Shown: positions 33,648 through 41,743 of the stretch, one piece after another
How positions within the stretch are numbered: the first letter of the stretch is position 1
How the letters are laid out: every line of letters starts with the position of its first letter
Assembly (NCBI GenBank): GCA_965230015.1
Contig: CBDDKF010000017.1
Span: forward strand, 186,001-250,000
Source: JABSQH01 sp965230015
GTDB lineage: Bacteria; Actinomycetota; Acidimicrobiia; Acidimicrobiales; Ilumatobacteraceae
Length of the DNA: 64,000 nt
Direction: 5' to 3'
Notes under the pieces: generated by a model
Database searches by the model: none
What the model was told of the DNA's origin: nothing
The model's input: the letters and a program-made list of their open reading frames with translations, nothing else
Translations under genes and position numbers: made by a program

Positions 33648-35342
33648 TCAGTCGATGCTCAGTGCGAGGTCGATTGTCGACTCGTCGGGGTTAGACGTGA
33701 TGACTGAGCCTCCTCGCCCATCGAATGCGCCGTCGACGTCGTAGCCGAGTTCGATCATGACCGTGTCAGCGTTAAGGGTGCCGACCGCTAGAGCGCCGGT
33801 GGTCAGCGGCCCGTGGTGGAGCACCTTGTCGGTGCGGACATCGGTGACTTGAATCGAGTCGTACGTGAGAGCCCTGAACGACACGTCGATCGTGTTTCCG
33901 GTACCGCGTTTGATCTCGAGGTCGCGGAGTCCGTCGCGGGCCATGCGCACCGATTCCTTGTCGGTCAGGGCCGCCCAGCCGTAGTCGTTCGTCTCGATCG
34001 GCATCCACCAGAACTGCGGATTGGCCATCAGATCGGCCTGGTTCTTGGCGGTCATGTTCTTGAGGTGGTTCTCCATCAGGTCGCGGCGCGCCGAGCTCTC
34101 CTGGCGGAAGTACTCGTTCTTGGTCTCCCGGTACTCGTTGCCGTGGATCTCGCCGCGATGGCCCCACGCAACCATCGTTCCCGTGCGGCCCGAGCCGTTG
34201 ACCAGGATGTCCCATCCGTAGCGGTCGTGCAGTCGCGTGGAGGTCATGAAACCGTTGTCGGTCATGTACTGCTCGAGGGTGCGTCCGTCGGTCGACTGGT
34301 AGTCGGTGATCGGCGCCATCAACGGCCCGAGGAGGTTGCTGTGCACCACCCACGTCTGACCGTGGTGGGTCTCGTTCTTAAGGGCTGTGCGGTCCCCGGT
34401 CATGAAGGCCGTTGCCTCCCCGATGCGGTGAAGGAACTTGCCACCGGTGGGGTCCTGAGGATGAGGAGCACCCGTGAGTGCATAGGAATGGTCGAGGGTC
34501 TGCAGTGCAATCGCACGACCCGGCGCCAGCTTCGTCTCGTGGCTGGCCTCGTGCTGAGCAAGCCACGCGATGTTGGTCAGCGCCATTGCCTGGACTCCCA
34601 AGAAGTGCTCCCGGTAGGCGTCGAGGTCGTCCCAGTGCTCACCGGTGTTCACCGGCGCTGCGTCGGCCATCGACTTCATCATCAAAGGGAGCGCTCCAGT
34701 GGTCGTGTCGGTGAGCAGGCCCCGCAGGTTCGAGATCGCGTCGTAGTTGGTGGCGGCCATCGTGTCGATCGCAACGGCCGATGGAGTCGTTCCGTCCCGC
34801 TCGTGCTGCTCGATCAGACGGGCGTGACCATCAACGGTGTCATACCAACCCCGGGCCAACACATGCGTGTTCTTGAACTGGGTGTCTGAGAACAGCTGCT
34901 CCATCCGAGTCGCCATCGCGTCGACATCCGACATCAACTCCGCCAACGAGGTGTTCATATCGTTCAGCATGTTCTGGGTCTTGTTGGCTCCCATCGCAGC
35001 GAGGATCGACCGGAACCCGCCCTCGACACCGACGGTGCCCAGGCCACGCACGACACCGGAGAAAAACGATGCACCGAGGCCGGGGACCGCAGCAACCGAG
35101 GTCCGCTGTGCCCCGGTGCCGAACTCGATGCCCTCTCCCGCCAGAAACTCGCGCGCCTCTCGAAGCTGCTCGTGCTGGTCTGCGAATGACACCGTCGGCG
35201 CCGGCTCGACCGGACCGGCGGCGTTGGCTGGACGCGGGCCGACCGCACCGACCACCAGCGTCGCAAGCACCGCAACCGCTCCCGCACGAACCCAGCTCTT
35301 ACGCCGCTTGGCTCGGTTCTTGTTCCGAGTCTCTTTCTTCAT
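33648..35342 (-). CDS. Secreted protein, paralogue A of a divergent pair
   Basis: 564 residues. A signal peptide has a very basic start (MKKETRNKNRAKRRKSWVRA), a hydrophobic core and an Ala-x-Ala site near residue 41. The N-terminal half is alpha-helical with coiled-coil-like spacing (NMLNDMNTSLAELMSDVDAM). The C-terminal domain SVRMARDGLRDLEIKRGTGN, then DSIQVTDVRTDKVL and a final TIDLALSID, closely parallels the end of the protein at 35988 (IRDGLKDVAITRGTG, DSLQVTFEGTD, RVNLDVTVRE). The middle parts also align (TLEQYMTDN/SLEQYLTDR, YGWDI/FGWRI). No known domain is recognised; a helical N-half before a beta C-domain would suit a cell-surface or pore-forming protein, but this is speculation. 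Confidence 0.72.
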   Translation of the reverse strand: MKKETRNKNRAKRRKSWVRAGAVAVLATLVVGAVGPRPANAAGPVEPAPTVSFADQHEQLREAREFLAGEGIEFGTGAQRTSVAAVPGLGASFFSGVVRGLGTVGVEGGFRSILAAMGANKTQNMLNDMNTSLAELMSDVDAMATRMEQLFSDTQFKNTHVLARGWYDTVDGHARLIEQHERDGTTPSAVAIDTMAATNYDAISNLRGLLTDTTTGALPLMMKSMADAAPVNTGEHWDDLDAYREHFLGVQAMALTNIAWLAQHEASHETKLAPGRAIALQTLDHSYALTGAPHPQDPTGGKFLHRIGEATAFMTGDRTALKNETHHGQTWVVHSNLLGPLMAPITDYQSTDGRTLEQYMTDNGFMTSTRLHDRYGWDILVNGSGRTGTMVAWGHRGEIHGNEYRETKNEYFRQESSARRDLMENHLKNMTAKNQADLMANPQFWWMPIETNDYGWAALTDKESVRMARDGLRDLEIKRGTGNTIDVSFRALTYDSIQVTDVRTDKVLHHGPLTTGALAVGTLNADTVMIELGYDVDGAFDGRGGSVITSNPDESTIDLALSID

Positions 35343-35987
35343 GTCTGCGCCTCTACCTTCTTCTCAATTCATGGGCCTTGTCGTGTTGTTGATGCCACCA
35401 TTGCGAGGGGATCGTTCTTTCCCCCTCGGCCGGGGAGGGGAATCTCGATTTCTTCGCCAAATCCGGTGGGGAAATCAAGATTCCACGTGAGCGCAAAGGC
35501 TGCGATCGTCGTTGTCGGCGCGAGCGGTGTGGGAGGCGATCTGACCGGAGCCCTCGTGGGAAATCGAGCTGGACCCGCTCGCGATGGGCACCTTCCGCTC
35601 GGCGTGCGCGAGCGATATCAGCGGGTTCCGCCGCGGCGGCTGACTTCTGCGAGAGGGGTTATCGCGGCCGAGGTCGGGCTCGAAACGCAGTTTTTGGTGT
35701 GTCTCCGCAAGAGCACACGAAGGAGTCCCTCACCCGTGGCCTTGTCACCGTCTCACCTATCTGGTCTGCTGGACGTATTCCGCGGCGGTGTCGACGTCGA
35801 TGTCATCGGTGAACTCGACGTGTGAGGTGCTGCGCGACGAAGTTGTGCGTACGCCGTGCGAAACCTGATTTCCCTCTTAACTGGGGGCGCAGATCGTCGG
35901 TGTCGAGGGGGAAAGCCGACTTCCCTGGTCATGTTGGCAGCGCTCCAATCGCGAGGCCCGGCTTCGGGCAGGAATCCGAGTTACGAC
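35343..35987. other. Divergent promoter region of the secreted paralogues
   Basis: It contains the inverted repeat at 35439-35484 and several GGGAAAT/ATTTCCC-like pieces (35552-35562, 35866-35874). A reading frame from a GTG at 35487 begins MSAKAAIVVVGASGVGGDL, like the start of a Rossmann-fold oxidoreductase, but loses any family resemblance after about 30 codons and ends at 35825. I treat it as a possible gene remnant. Confidence 0.4.
35439..35484. promoter_or_regulatory. Inverted repeat upstream of paralogue A
   Basis: GGAATCTCGATTTC (35439-35452) and GAAATCAAGATTCC (35471-35484) are complementary at 13 of 14 positions with an 18-nt gap. It lies about 100 nt upstream of the - strand gene starting at 35342 and could be an operator or an attenuator hairpin. 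Confidence 0.5.
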
Positions 35988-37805
35988 ATGACGAACCAGA
36001 CTTCGACGAACGACACTTCCAATGGCTATGGATCTGCGCGGCGGGCCGCGGCGTTTGCGCTGGCCGGCGTGATGGTCGCGCTGGGCGGGTTGGCGATCTC
36101 CGACGATCGGGTCAGCGCCGCGCAGAGCATGCTGACCGCCGGCGATGAGTCGCCTCGCGGTGTTGCTCCGTTACTCGACCCCGTGGTGTACACGAGCCTC
36201 ACCGCTGAGCAGCAAGACGCTGTCGACCGTCTGCGGGAACGCTTTGGTGATGTTGCGTTGGAGGGCGCTGACGCGCCGCCGGTCGTCGACGGCGATCAGG
36301 CGCTCGCGGCCCGCCAGTTGAACCCCGTCGCCAGCTGGTTCGCGCAGGAAGTGATGTCGTGGGGCTTCGGTGTCGGGCTCGACGCCGGCTATGACGCACT
36401 TGCCGCGGCGATGGGGTGGGGCGGACAGTCACCGATGGGCGAGGTCAACGCTGCGTTGGCCGAGCTCGAGTCGCAGTACGCGGCAATCCAGACGCAGCTA
36501 CAGGGTCTCGCCGACAGTGTCGTGTGGAACACCTTCGCCAGCGCCCACTTCGAGTCGCAGGAAGAGGCCGGAGAGGTGCTCGAGGCGGCGCGCGACATCG
36601 CCGCGTTCGAGACGCTCGGGGTCACTCCGTCGAAGAGTGCAGTGTCGATCATTGCCACCGCCACCCGCGACGCGCTGATCGATCTCGGCCCGACATTGAT
36701 CACCAACGGCGACGCCGGGTCGATTCCGGCGCTGATCGCGCTCGAAACGAACAGCAACCCGGTGGGCGATGGCGAGGCCCAGTGGGATCGTGTGCTTACC
36801 GCCGTCGAAACGTACCGGGGCGTCTACGCACAGGGCGTCATGAGCATGCTGTGGGCTGCTCAGTTCGACGCCACTCACGGCTCGAGTTGGGGTACGTTCG
36901 CCTCGGCACGTGTCGAGGCCGCCAACGAGAAGATTGCGGAGGTGTACGACTACGTCGGTGCCCCGTACGGCCAGATGACCTATGGGGAGAAGTGGGTCCA
37001 CGAAAACGGCGCCGATTGGGCGCTCTCGTCGAGTTCGCGGTCGGGCTACCTTGATGAGACCCCGAAGATGCTGACCACCGAGTCCGAGGCAGGGCACCGC
37101 CTGGCGCTGCTCGCCCGGACGTATCGGGAGGTCGACGGCGTGTCGCTCGAGCAGTACCTCACCGATCGCGACATCGCCACCAGGGTGCCCCTTTCAGACA
37201 CGTTTGGCTGGCGGATCGAGAGGAAGGTGTACCAGGGGCACCCGTGGTTTCTGTATCGGTGGGACGCACAGCTCAACGGCAACAGCTACACGACCCACGC
37301 AGTGGACTACAACAGCGGCCACTACGAGTACTCGACGTCGTGGCTGATCGACGACATCCTCAAGCCGGAGACGGCCAAGAAGGCCGCTGAGGCGAAGGCC
37401 AACCCGTTGCTCGCCGAGATCGCCATCCCGACCAACCCGAAGACCGGCATGCCGGCCCGGATGGACGACGAGTCGATCCGCGCCATTCGCGATGGCCTCA
37501 AGGATGTGGCCATCACCCGCGGCACGGGGGATGATGTTCACTTGGAGTTCACCAACACCGGCTATGACAGCCTGCAGGTCACGTTCGAGGGAACCGACAT
37601 CGTGCTGATGTCCATTGACCTGAACGACGCGCACGATCTGACACGGTTGCCACACAGCTTCGACCATCGCAACGGTGCGCTCGAGGTGCGCGTCGGCTAT
37701 CAGGTCGAAGGCGACAAGTACCGACAAGACACCCGGGCCACCACGGTGGTCGCGGCCAATCCGGGTTCGGACAGAGTCAACCTCGACGTCACCGTACGGG
37801 AATGA
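35988..37805 (+). CDS. Secreted protein, paralogue B of a divergent pair
   Basis: 605 residues from the ATG at 35988. Signal peptide of about 44 residues (SARRAAAFALAGVMVALGGL, then DDRVSA). The N-terminal half is helical (EVNAALAELESQYAAIQTQL, then EEAGEVLEAARDIAAFETLG). The C-terminal domain is homologous to paralogue A (33648). The stop TGA overlaps the ATG of the amidase (ATGA at 37802-37805), so the two are co-translated and may act together at the surface. Its last ~93 codons are duplicated as a dead fragment at 32948. Function unknown. Confidence 0.75.
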   Translation: MTNQTSTNDTSNGYGSARRAAAFALAGVMVALGGLAISDDRVSAAQSMLTAGDESPRGVAPLLDPVVYTSLTAEQQDAVDRLRERFGDVALEGADAPPVVDGDQALAARQLNPVASWFAQEVMSWGFGVGLDAGYDALAAAMGWGGQSPMGEVNAALAELESQYAAIQTQLQGLADSVVWNTFASAHFESQEEAGEVLEAARDIAAFETLGVTPSKSAVSIIATATRDALIDLGPTLITNGDAGSIPALIALETNSNPVGDGEAQWDRVLTAVETYRGVYAQGVMSMLWAAQFDATHGSSWGTFASARVEAANEKIAEVYDYVGAPYGQMTYGEKWVHENGADWALSSSSRSGYLDETPKMLTTESEAGHRLALLARTYREVDGVSLEQYLTDRDIATRVPLSDTFGWRIERKVYQGHPWFLYRWDAQLNGNSYTTHAVDYNSGHYEYSTSWLIDDILKPETAKKAAEAKANPLLAEIAIPTNPKTGMPARMDDESIRAIRDGLKDVAITRGTGDDVHLEFTNTGYDSLQVTFEGTDIVLMSIDLNDAHDLTRLPHSFDHRNGALEVRVGYQVEGDKYRQDTRATTVVAANPGSDRVNLDVTVRE

Positions 37806-39310
37806 GTACGCCGATGAACCTCCCCGATGTAACGATCTCCGGAACCCAGGCACTTCTCGGGTCGGGCGAGGTGACGGCGGCCGAGCTGTGTCAGCAGCAC
37901 CTCGACCGCATCGCCGACATCGATCGGGGCGGGCCGACGTTGCGGGCTGTGTCCGAGGTGAATCCAGAGGCGATCGCCGACGCCGACCGTGCCGACCGCA
38001 CCCGCCTGTCAGCTGACGGTGCGATGCCGTTGCTCGGGATTCCCATTCTGGTCAAGGACAGCATCGATACTGCCGGACCGATGACGACGACTGGGGGCTC
38101 GTTGGCCATGCTCGGCCACGTCGCCCCGCGCGACGCGTTCGTGGTCGACCGGCTGCGCAGGGCGGGCGCGGTGATCCTCGGGAAATCCGCAATGACCGAG
38201 TGGAGCTACATGCGCTCAGGGCGGGCCTGCAGCGGGTGGAGCAGCAGGGTCGGGCAAATCCGAAATCCACACGTGTTGGACCGGACGCCGTCGGGTTCGA
38301 GCGGGGGATCCGCAGTGGCCGTCGCTGCGGGCATGTGCATCGGTGCCCTTGGCGCTGAAGTCGACGGCTCGGTTGTCAGACCGGCGTCGGCGAACGGCAT
38401 TGTCGGCATCAAGCCGACGGTCGGACTGCTCAGCAGGTCGGGAGTGATGCCGGTGGCCGACCCGCAAGACACCGTCGGCCCAATGGCCCGCACGGTGCGC
38501 GACGTAGCGTTGCTGTTGTCGGTGCTAGCGCAGCCTGACCCCGACGATCCAGCGACCAATAATCCGGACCGCCCGGCACGCTCCGATTTCACAGCGCTGC
38601 TCACCGAGGATGCGTTGCGCGGCGCACGTCTCGGGGTGGCCCGCGACATGATGGGCAGCCACGAGGGCGTCGACGCAGTGATCTCGTCGGCGATCGAGGT
38701 ACTACGCGAGCTTGGCGCAGAGATCGTCGATCCTGCCGTTGGCGCATGGACGCCGTTCTTCGGCGAAGCCGAGACCGAGCTGTGTCTGTATGGCTTCAAG
38801 CACGGGATCGACCGCTATCTCGCCACCCACCCCAATTCACCGATGCGCAGCCTGGCCGACGTCGCCGCGTTCAACGAACAGCACGCGGCCGCGGTAATGC
38901 CGTACTTCCCCCAGGATCTCTTCGAGCGAGCGCTGACCAAGGGCGAACTCACCGACGAGACCTACCTGAAGGCAAAAGCTGAGTGCCGCCGGATGTCGCG
39001 CACCGACGGCATCGACAAGGTGATCGCTGAACACCGGCTCGATGCAATCATCGCTCCCACCGACGGCACCCCGCCATGGGCCATCGACCCGCTCGTCGGC
39101 GACCACATCGTCGGCGGCGCATCAGCCCCACCGGCGATGGCCGGCTACCCGCACGTGACGGTGCCCGCTGGCATGTGTCACGGATTGCCGACCGCGTTGT
39201 CATTCATCGGCCCGGCCTGGCACGACGGCAAGCTGCTCAGCTACGCCTACGCATTCGAGCAGGCAACGAACGCTCGACGACGGCCGAGGCTTGCCCCGAC
39301 AGTCGAATGA
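37802..39310 (+). CDS. Amidase-signature-family enzyme
   Basis: 502 residues. The catalytic triad of the family is visible: Lys85 in GIPILVKDSIDTAG, cis-Ser166 in TPSGSSGGSA and nucleophile Ser190 in AEVDGSVVRPAS. The Lys-Ser-Ser spacing equals that of GatA (81 and 24 residues here). Family members hydrolyse amides or serve as GatA; with no gatB or gatC nearby, a stand-alone hydrolase is likelier. It lacks a signal peptide although it is coupled to a secreted protein. An N-terminal fragment copy lies at 33224. Confidence 0.88.
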   Translation: MSTPMNLPDVTISGTQALLGSGEVTAAELCQQHLDRIADIDRGGPTLRAVSEVNPEAIADADRADRTRLSADGAMPLLGIPILVKDSIDTAGPMTTTGGSLAMLGHVAPRDAFVVDRLRRAGAVILGKSAMTEWSYMRSGRACSGWSSRVGQIRNPHVLDRTPSGSSGGSAVAVAAGMCIGALGAEVDGSVVRPASANGIVGIKPTVGLLSRSGVMPVADPQDTVGPMARTVRDVALLLSVLAQPDPDDPATNNPDRPARSDFTALLTEDALRGARLGVARDMMGSHEGVDAVISSAIEVLRELGAEIVDPAVGAWTPFFGEAETELCLYGFKHGIDRYLATHPNSPMRSLADVAAFNEQHAAAVMPYFPQDLFERALTKGELTDETYLKAKAECRRMSRTDGIDKVIAEHRLDAIIAPTDGTPPWAIDPLVGDHIVGGASAPPAMAGYPHVTVPAGMCHGLPTALSFIGPAWHDGKLLSYAYAFEQATNARRRPRLAPTVE

Positions 39311-39351
39311 CGCACGCCGGCGGGCAGGCGTCGGTGAGCATCAGATCGCGG

Positions 39352-39669
39352 TTAGTTCGCGGCGCCGAGGAGTTGCTCGTCGACCATGATGATGCGCACT
39401 CTCACCGGCCGGTCGATGCCAAAGACGTCGCGGGCAGTGGTGTCCAACGCCGCAGCAAGTCGTTCGAGCATCGCCGGGGTGCGGTTGGGCTTGTGGCGAC
39501 ACGTCAGTTCGACGTAGCAGCCAGAGAGGTTGACTCTCGCAGGTATCGCCGCCACAACTGCATGTTCGCCGTGCGCGTCGAGCCCCTCGATGACAACGCG
39601 ATTGAACGTCTCGAGATCTGCGTCGGTCACACTCCGCTCGGCGTCAACAAAAACCTTCAGACTGGGCAT
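39352..39669 (-). CDS. Tautomerase-superfamily-like small protein
   Basis: 105 residues beginning MPSLKVFVDAERSVTDADLE, so Pro2 would become the N-terminal catalytic proline after Met removal. The beta-alpha-beta pattern (HAVVAAIPARVNLSGCYVEL, then PVRVRIIMVDEQLLGAAN) fits the 4-oxalocrotonate tautomerase/MIF fold. Substrate unknown. Start ATG at 39669, 7 nt after the stop of the methyltransferase at 39677, same strand; the two are likely an operon. Confidence 0.65.
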   Translation of the reverse strand: MPSLKVFVDAERSVTDADLETFNRVVIEGLDAHGEHAVVAAIPARVNLSGCYVELTCRHKPNRTPAMLERLAAALDTTARDVFGIDRPVRVRIIMVDEQLLGAAN

Positions 39670-39676
39670 TGCTCAC

Positions 39677-40717
39677 TCACTTCCTCGGTCGGACGCCACG
39701 GAAGATCCGATTCGGTACCTTCATAGCGATCGAGTCTCCATCGTCGGAATAGTCGACTTCAGCACGTATCTGGTCCGGAGTGCATCGTCGCACGAACTCA
39801 TTGAGTTCGGCGAGCTTGTGCCGGTCCCCGCCGAGTTCGCTGTCCAGCCGACCCAGGGTGCTCTGATGGAAGTCGGCCTCGAAGACCTCCTCGACATCGA
39901 CCAGACCAGCTTCTCCGAAGAGCCACGGAATCTGCTGTCCGCGTAAGAAGTACCGGTCGACGACGATCGACTCGTACCCGGCGAGCTCGTTCTTCTTCTG
40001 CATCTGTTCGGTGAACGCATCCTGCTGGGGCCCCGTATCGGGCATCACCTCCCAGAGCACGAAGCGCCCTCCCGGTTTGAGCACGCGACAGATCTCTTGC
40101 AACACCAACGGTTGATCGATGTGAGGGACCTCATGGAGCCCCATCTTGATCGCCACAGCATCGAACTCGGCGTCCCCATACGGCAGGTCGCGGGCATCAG
40201 CCGTCGTCACATCGTGGGCAGCCGCGCGCGTGTCGTCAGGAATACGCGCCAACTGCACTTCATGGAGATCGCACATGCTCACGCCCACGGCAATCCCCTT
40301 ACGCTGCGCATAGTCGACAACGTGTGTGCTCACGGCGCCGTAGCCGCACATCAGATCGAGCACCCGCGCGCCATCGCTGAGCTCAAGCGCATCGACGAAC
40401 TTGTCGAGATCGGCACCGGCGACGCCGTGGATCTTCGAGAAATCAACCTTCCTGATGTTGTAACCGTCGGCGACGAAGTCCACTCGGGCCTGCAACTGCA
40501 GCTCGCGAGCGCGAGCCAAAAGCGCGGAGCTCGCGTCGAGCGTCGCCGTCAGCTCACCCTCCGACGTCAGCTCGACGACGAAGCGCACGGCCTCGCCTGC
40601 GGACGTCGCTTCGTCGACGAACGCCTGGGCCTGATCGCTGAGCGAGATGGACGTGGGGAGCTGGCCGGGCTTCGGACGGGCGAAGTTGAGCGAGCGAACG
40701 ATGCGTGTCTGGCGCAC
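39677..40717 (-). CDS. Class I SAM-dependent methyltransferase
   Basis: 346 residues. Motif I is ARVLDLMCGYGAVSTHVVDY, then motif II-like GVSMCDLHEVQLARI, motif III region FDAVAIKMGLHEVPHI and motif post-III VLKPGGRFVLWEVMPDTGPQ, as in UbiE/small-molecule methyltransferases. About 110 N-terminal residues precede the fold and are unassigned. GTG start at 40717. The tautomerase-like gene follows directly, so both may modify one small molecule. Confidence 0.82.
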   Translation of the reverse strand: MRQTRIVRSLNFARPKPGQLPTSISLSDQAQAFVDEATSAGEAVRFVVELTSEGELTATLDASSALLARARELQLQARVDFVADGYNIRKVDFSKIHGVAGADLDKFVDALELSDGARVLDLMCGYGAVSTHVVDYAQRKGIAVGVSMCDLHEVQLARIPDDTRAAAHDVTTADARDLPYGDAEFDAVAIKMGLHEVPHIDQPLVLQEICRVLKPGGRFVLWEVMPDTGPQQDAFTEQMQKKNELAGYESIVVDRYFLRGQQIPWLFGEAGLVDVEEVFEADFHQSTLGRLDSELGGDRHKLAELNEFVRRCTPDQIRAEVDYSDDGDSIAMKVPNRIFRGVRPRK

Positions 40718-41012
40718 TACGGGAACCGGCCTTTGTGAGAGGTTCGACGCGAGGACTTCTCACGCGACCGGGAACAGTTCACCCGATCCAGGACCGAGCA
40801 ACAAAACGGCGGAAACGCCGCGCCGGAAATCGAGTCCATCGCGTCTTCGTTCGCCTCCAACCCTGCGTCCTGAATCGACACGGCCGGCATCACCCGCAGA
40901 CCCACTCGGTATCTGCACGTACGTGAGCGGCTGAGCGCTCTGGAATGTGCGATCGACGGCCACCGTGCCGTTCACTTGGTGAGCGCGACCTGCTCGCGTC
41001 CTAGGGGTCGAG

Positions 41013-41633
41013 TCAGCTCCATCGCTTGCCGCGTTGAGCGATGTAGTCGAACCAGTCTGCGGTCTTCGTCTCTCCGCGCACACGGGCCAGGTAGGCAACG
41101 CGATACGCCTCGTCCGTTGTTCCGTAGAAGCCGCTTGGACCGCTTGGATCACCCGTGGTCCCATCGATGAGCTCGCGCATGATGTCGGCGTGACCGCAGT
41201 GGCGCACGGTGTCGATCAACACTGCAGACAGCATCGACCGCAACGAAACCTCCTCACCGGACCAGTGCTGCCCAACAGCGTCGAGATCGAGTTCTTCGAT
41301 GGTCGCATCGGCTGCCGCGTTCGTGGCGCGATACGAGCCGATCAACTCCTCGGTCGTCTCCTCGGGCTTGGCATACATGTGGCTGTGGTGTCCCCAGTCG
41401 GCATCGAGGTCCCACTCCCACTCGAGGCGAGGCCGCTCGCGGCCGAAGAACTCGCAGAGGTACCAGCCTTCGATCCAGGTGAGGTGCTTGATCAGACCGA
41501 TCAGGTTGGTGCCCGTAGGTGTCACCGGGCGGCGTCGGTCCTCCTCGCCGAGACCGTCCGTCTTCCAGACCAACGTGTTGCGCGCATCCTTCAGCTGGGA
41601 GTGAAGGAGAAGTCGATCACGGTCGTCGGACAC
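41013..41633 (-). CDS. DUF664 / DinB-fold protein (mycothiol transferase-like)
   Basis: 206 residues from the GTG at 41633 (SDDRDRLLLHSQLKDARNTL). LVWKTDGLGEEDRRRPVTPT, then NLIGLIKHLTWIEGWYLCEF, carries the first metal His. LIDTVRHCGHADIMRELIDG holds the HxxH pair. This is the DUF664 pattern; actinobacterial members include mycothiol- or bacillithiol-type S-transferases. Substrate unknown. A longer upstream frame is antisense to the ABC gene. Confidence 0.82.
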   Translation of the reverse strand: MSDDRDRLLLHSQLKDARNTLVWKTDGLGEEDRRRPVTPTGTNLIGLIKHLTWIEGWYLCEFFGRERPRLEWEWDLDADWGHHSHMYAKPEETTEELIGSYRATNAAADATIEELDLDAVGQHWSGEEVSLRSMLSAVLIDTVRHCGHADIMRELIDGTTGDPSGPSGFYGTTDEAYRVAYLARVRGETKTADWFDYIAQRGKRWS

Positions 41634-41665
41634 AGCTCGATATTGCCACCTGAGACTCAGCCCAC

Positions 41666-41699
41666 CACCCGCTCGGCATCGGCACGACGGCGCTCGCCG
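41666..41699 (+). repeat. Directional spacer motif
   Basis: CACCCGCTCGGCATCGGCAC, then GACGGCGCTCGCCG; core at 41680-41685. GGCGCTCGCC adds local dyad symmetry. Confidence 0.5.
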
Positions 41700-41743
41700 A
41701 TCAGCCCGGAATTGTGTGTCGGGCGGGTGGCTGGGTTGTGTGG

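Noticed and set aside
35487..35825. Rossmann-fold gene in the divergent promoter region
   Set aside because: Only the first ~30 codons look like a nucleotide-binding start; the rest has no protein character, so I list it only as a possible remnant.
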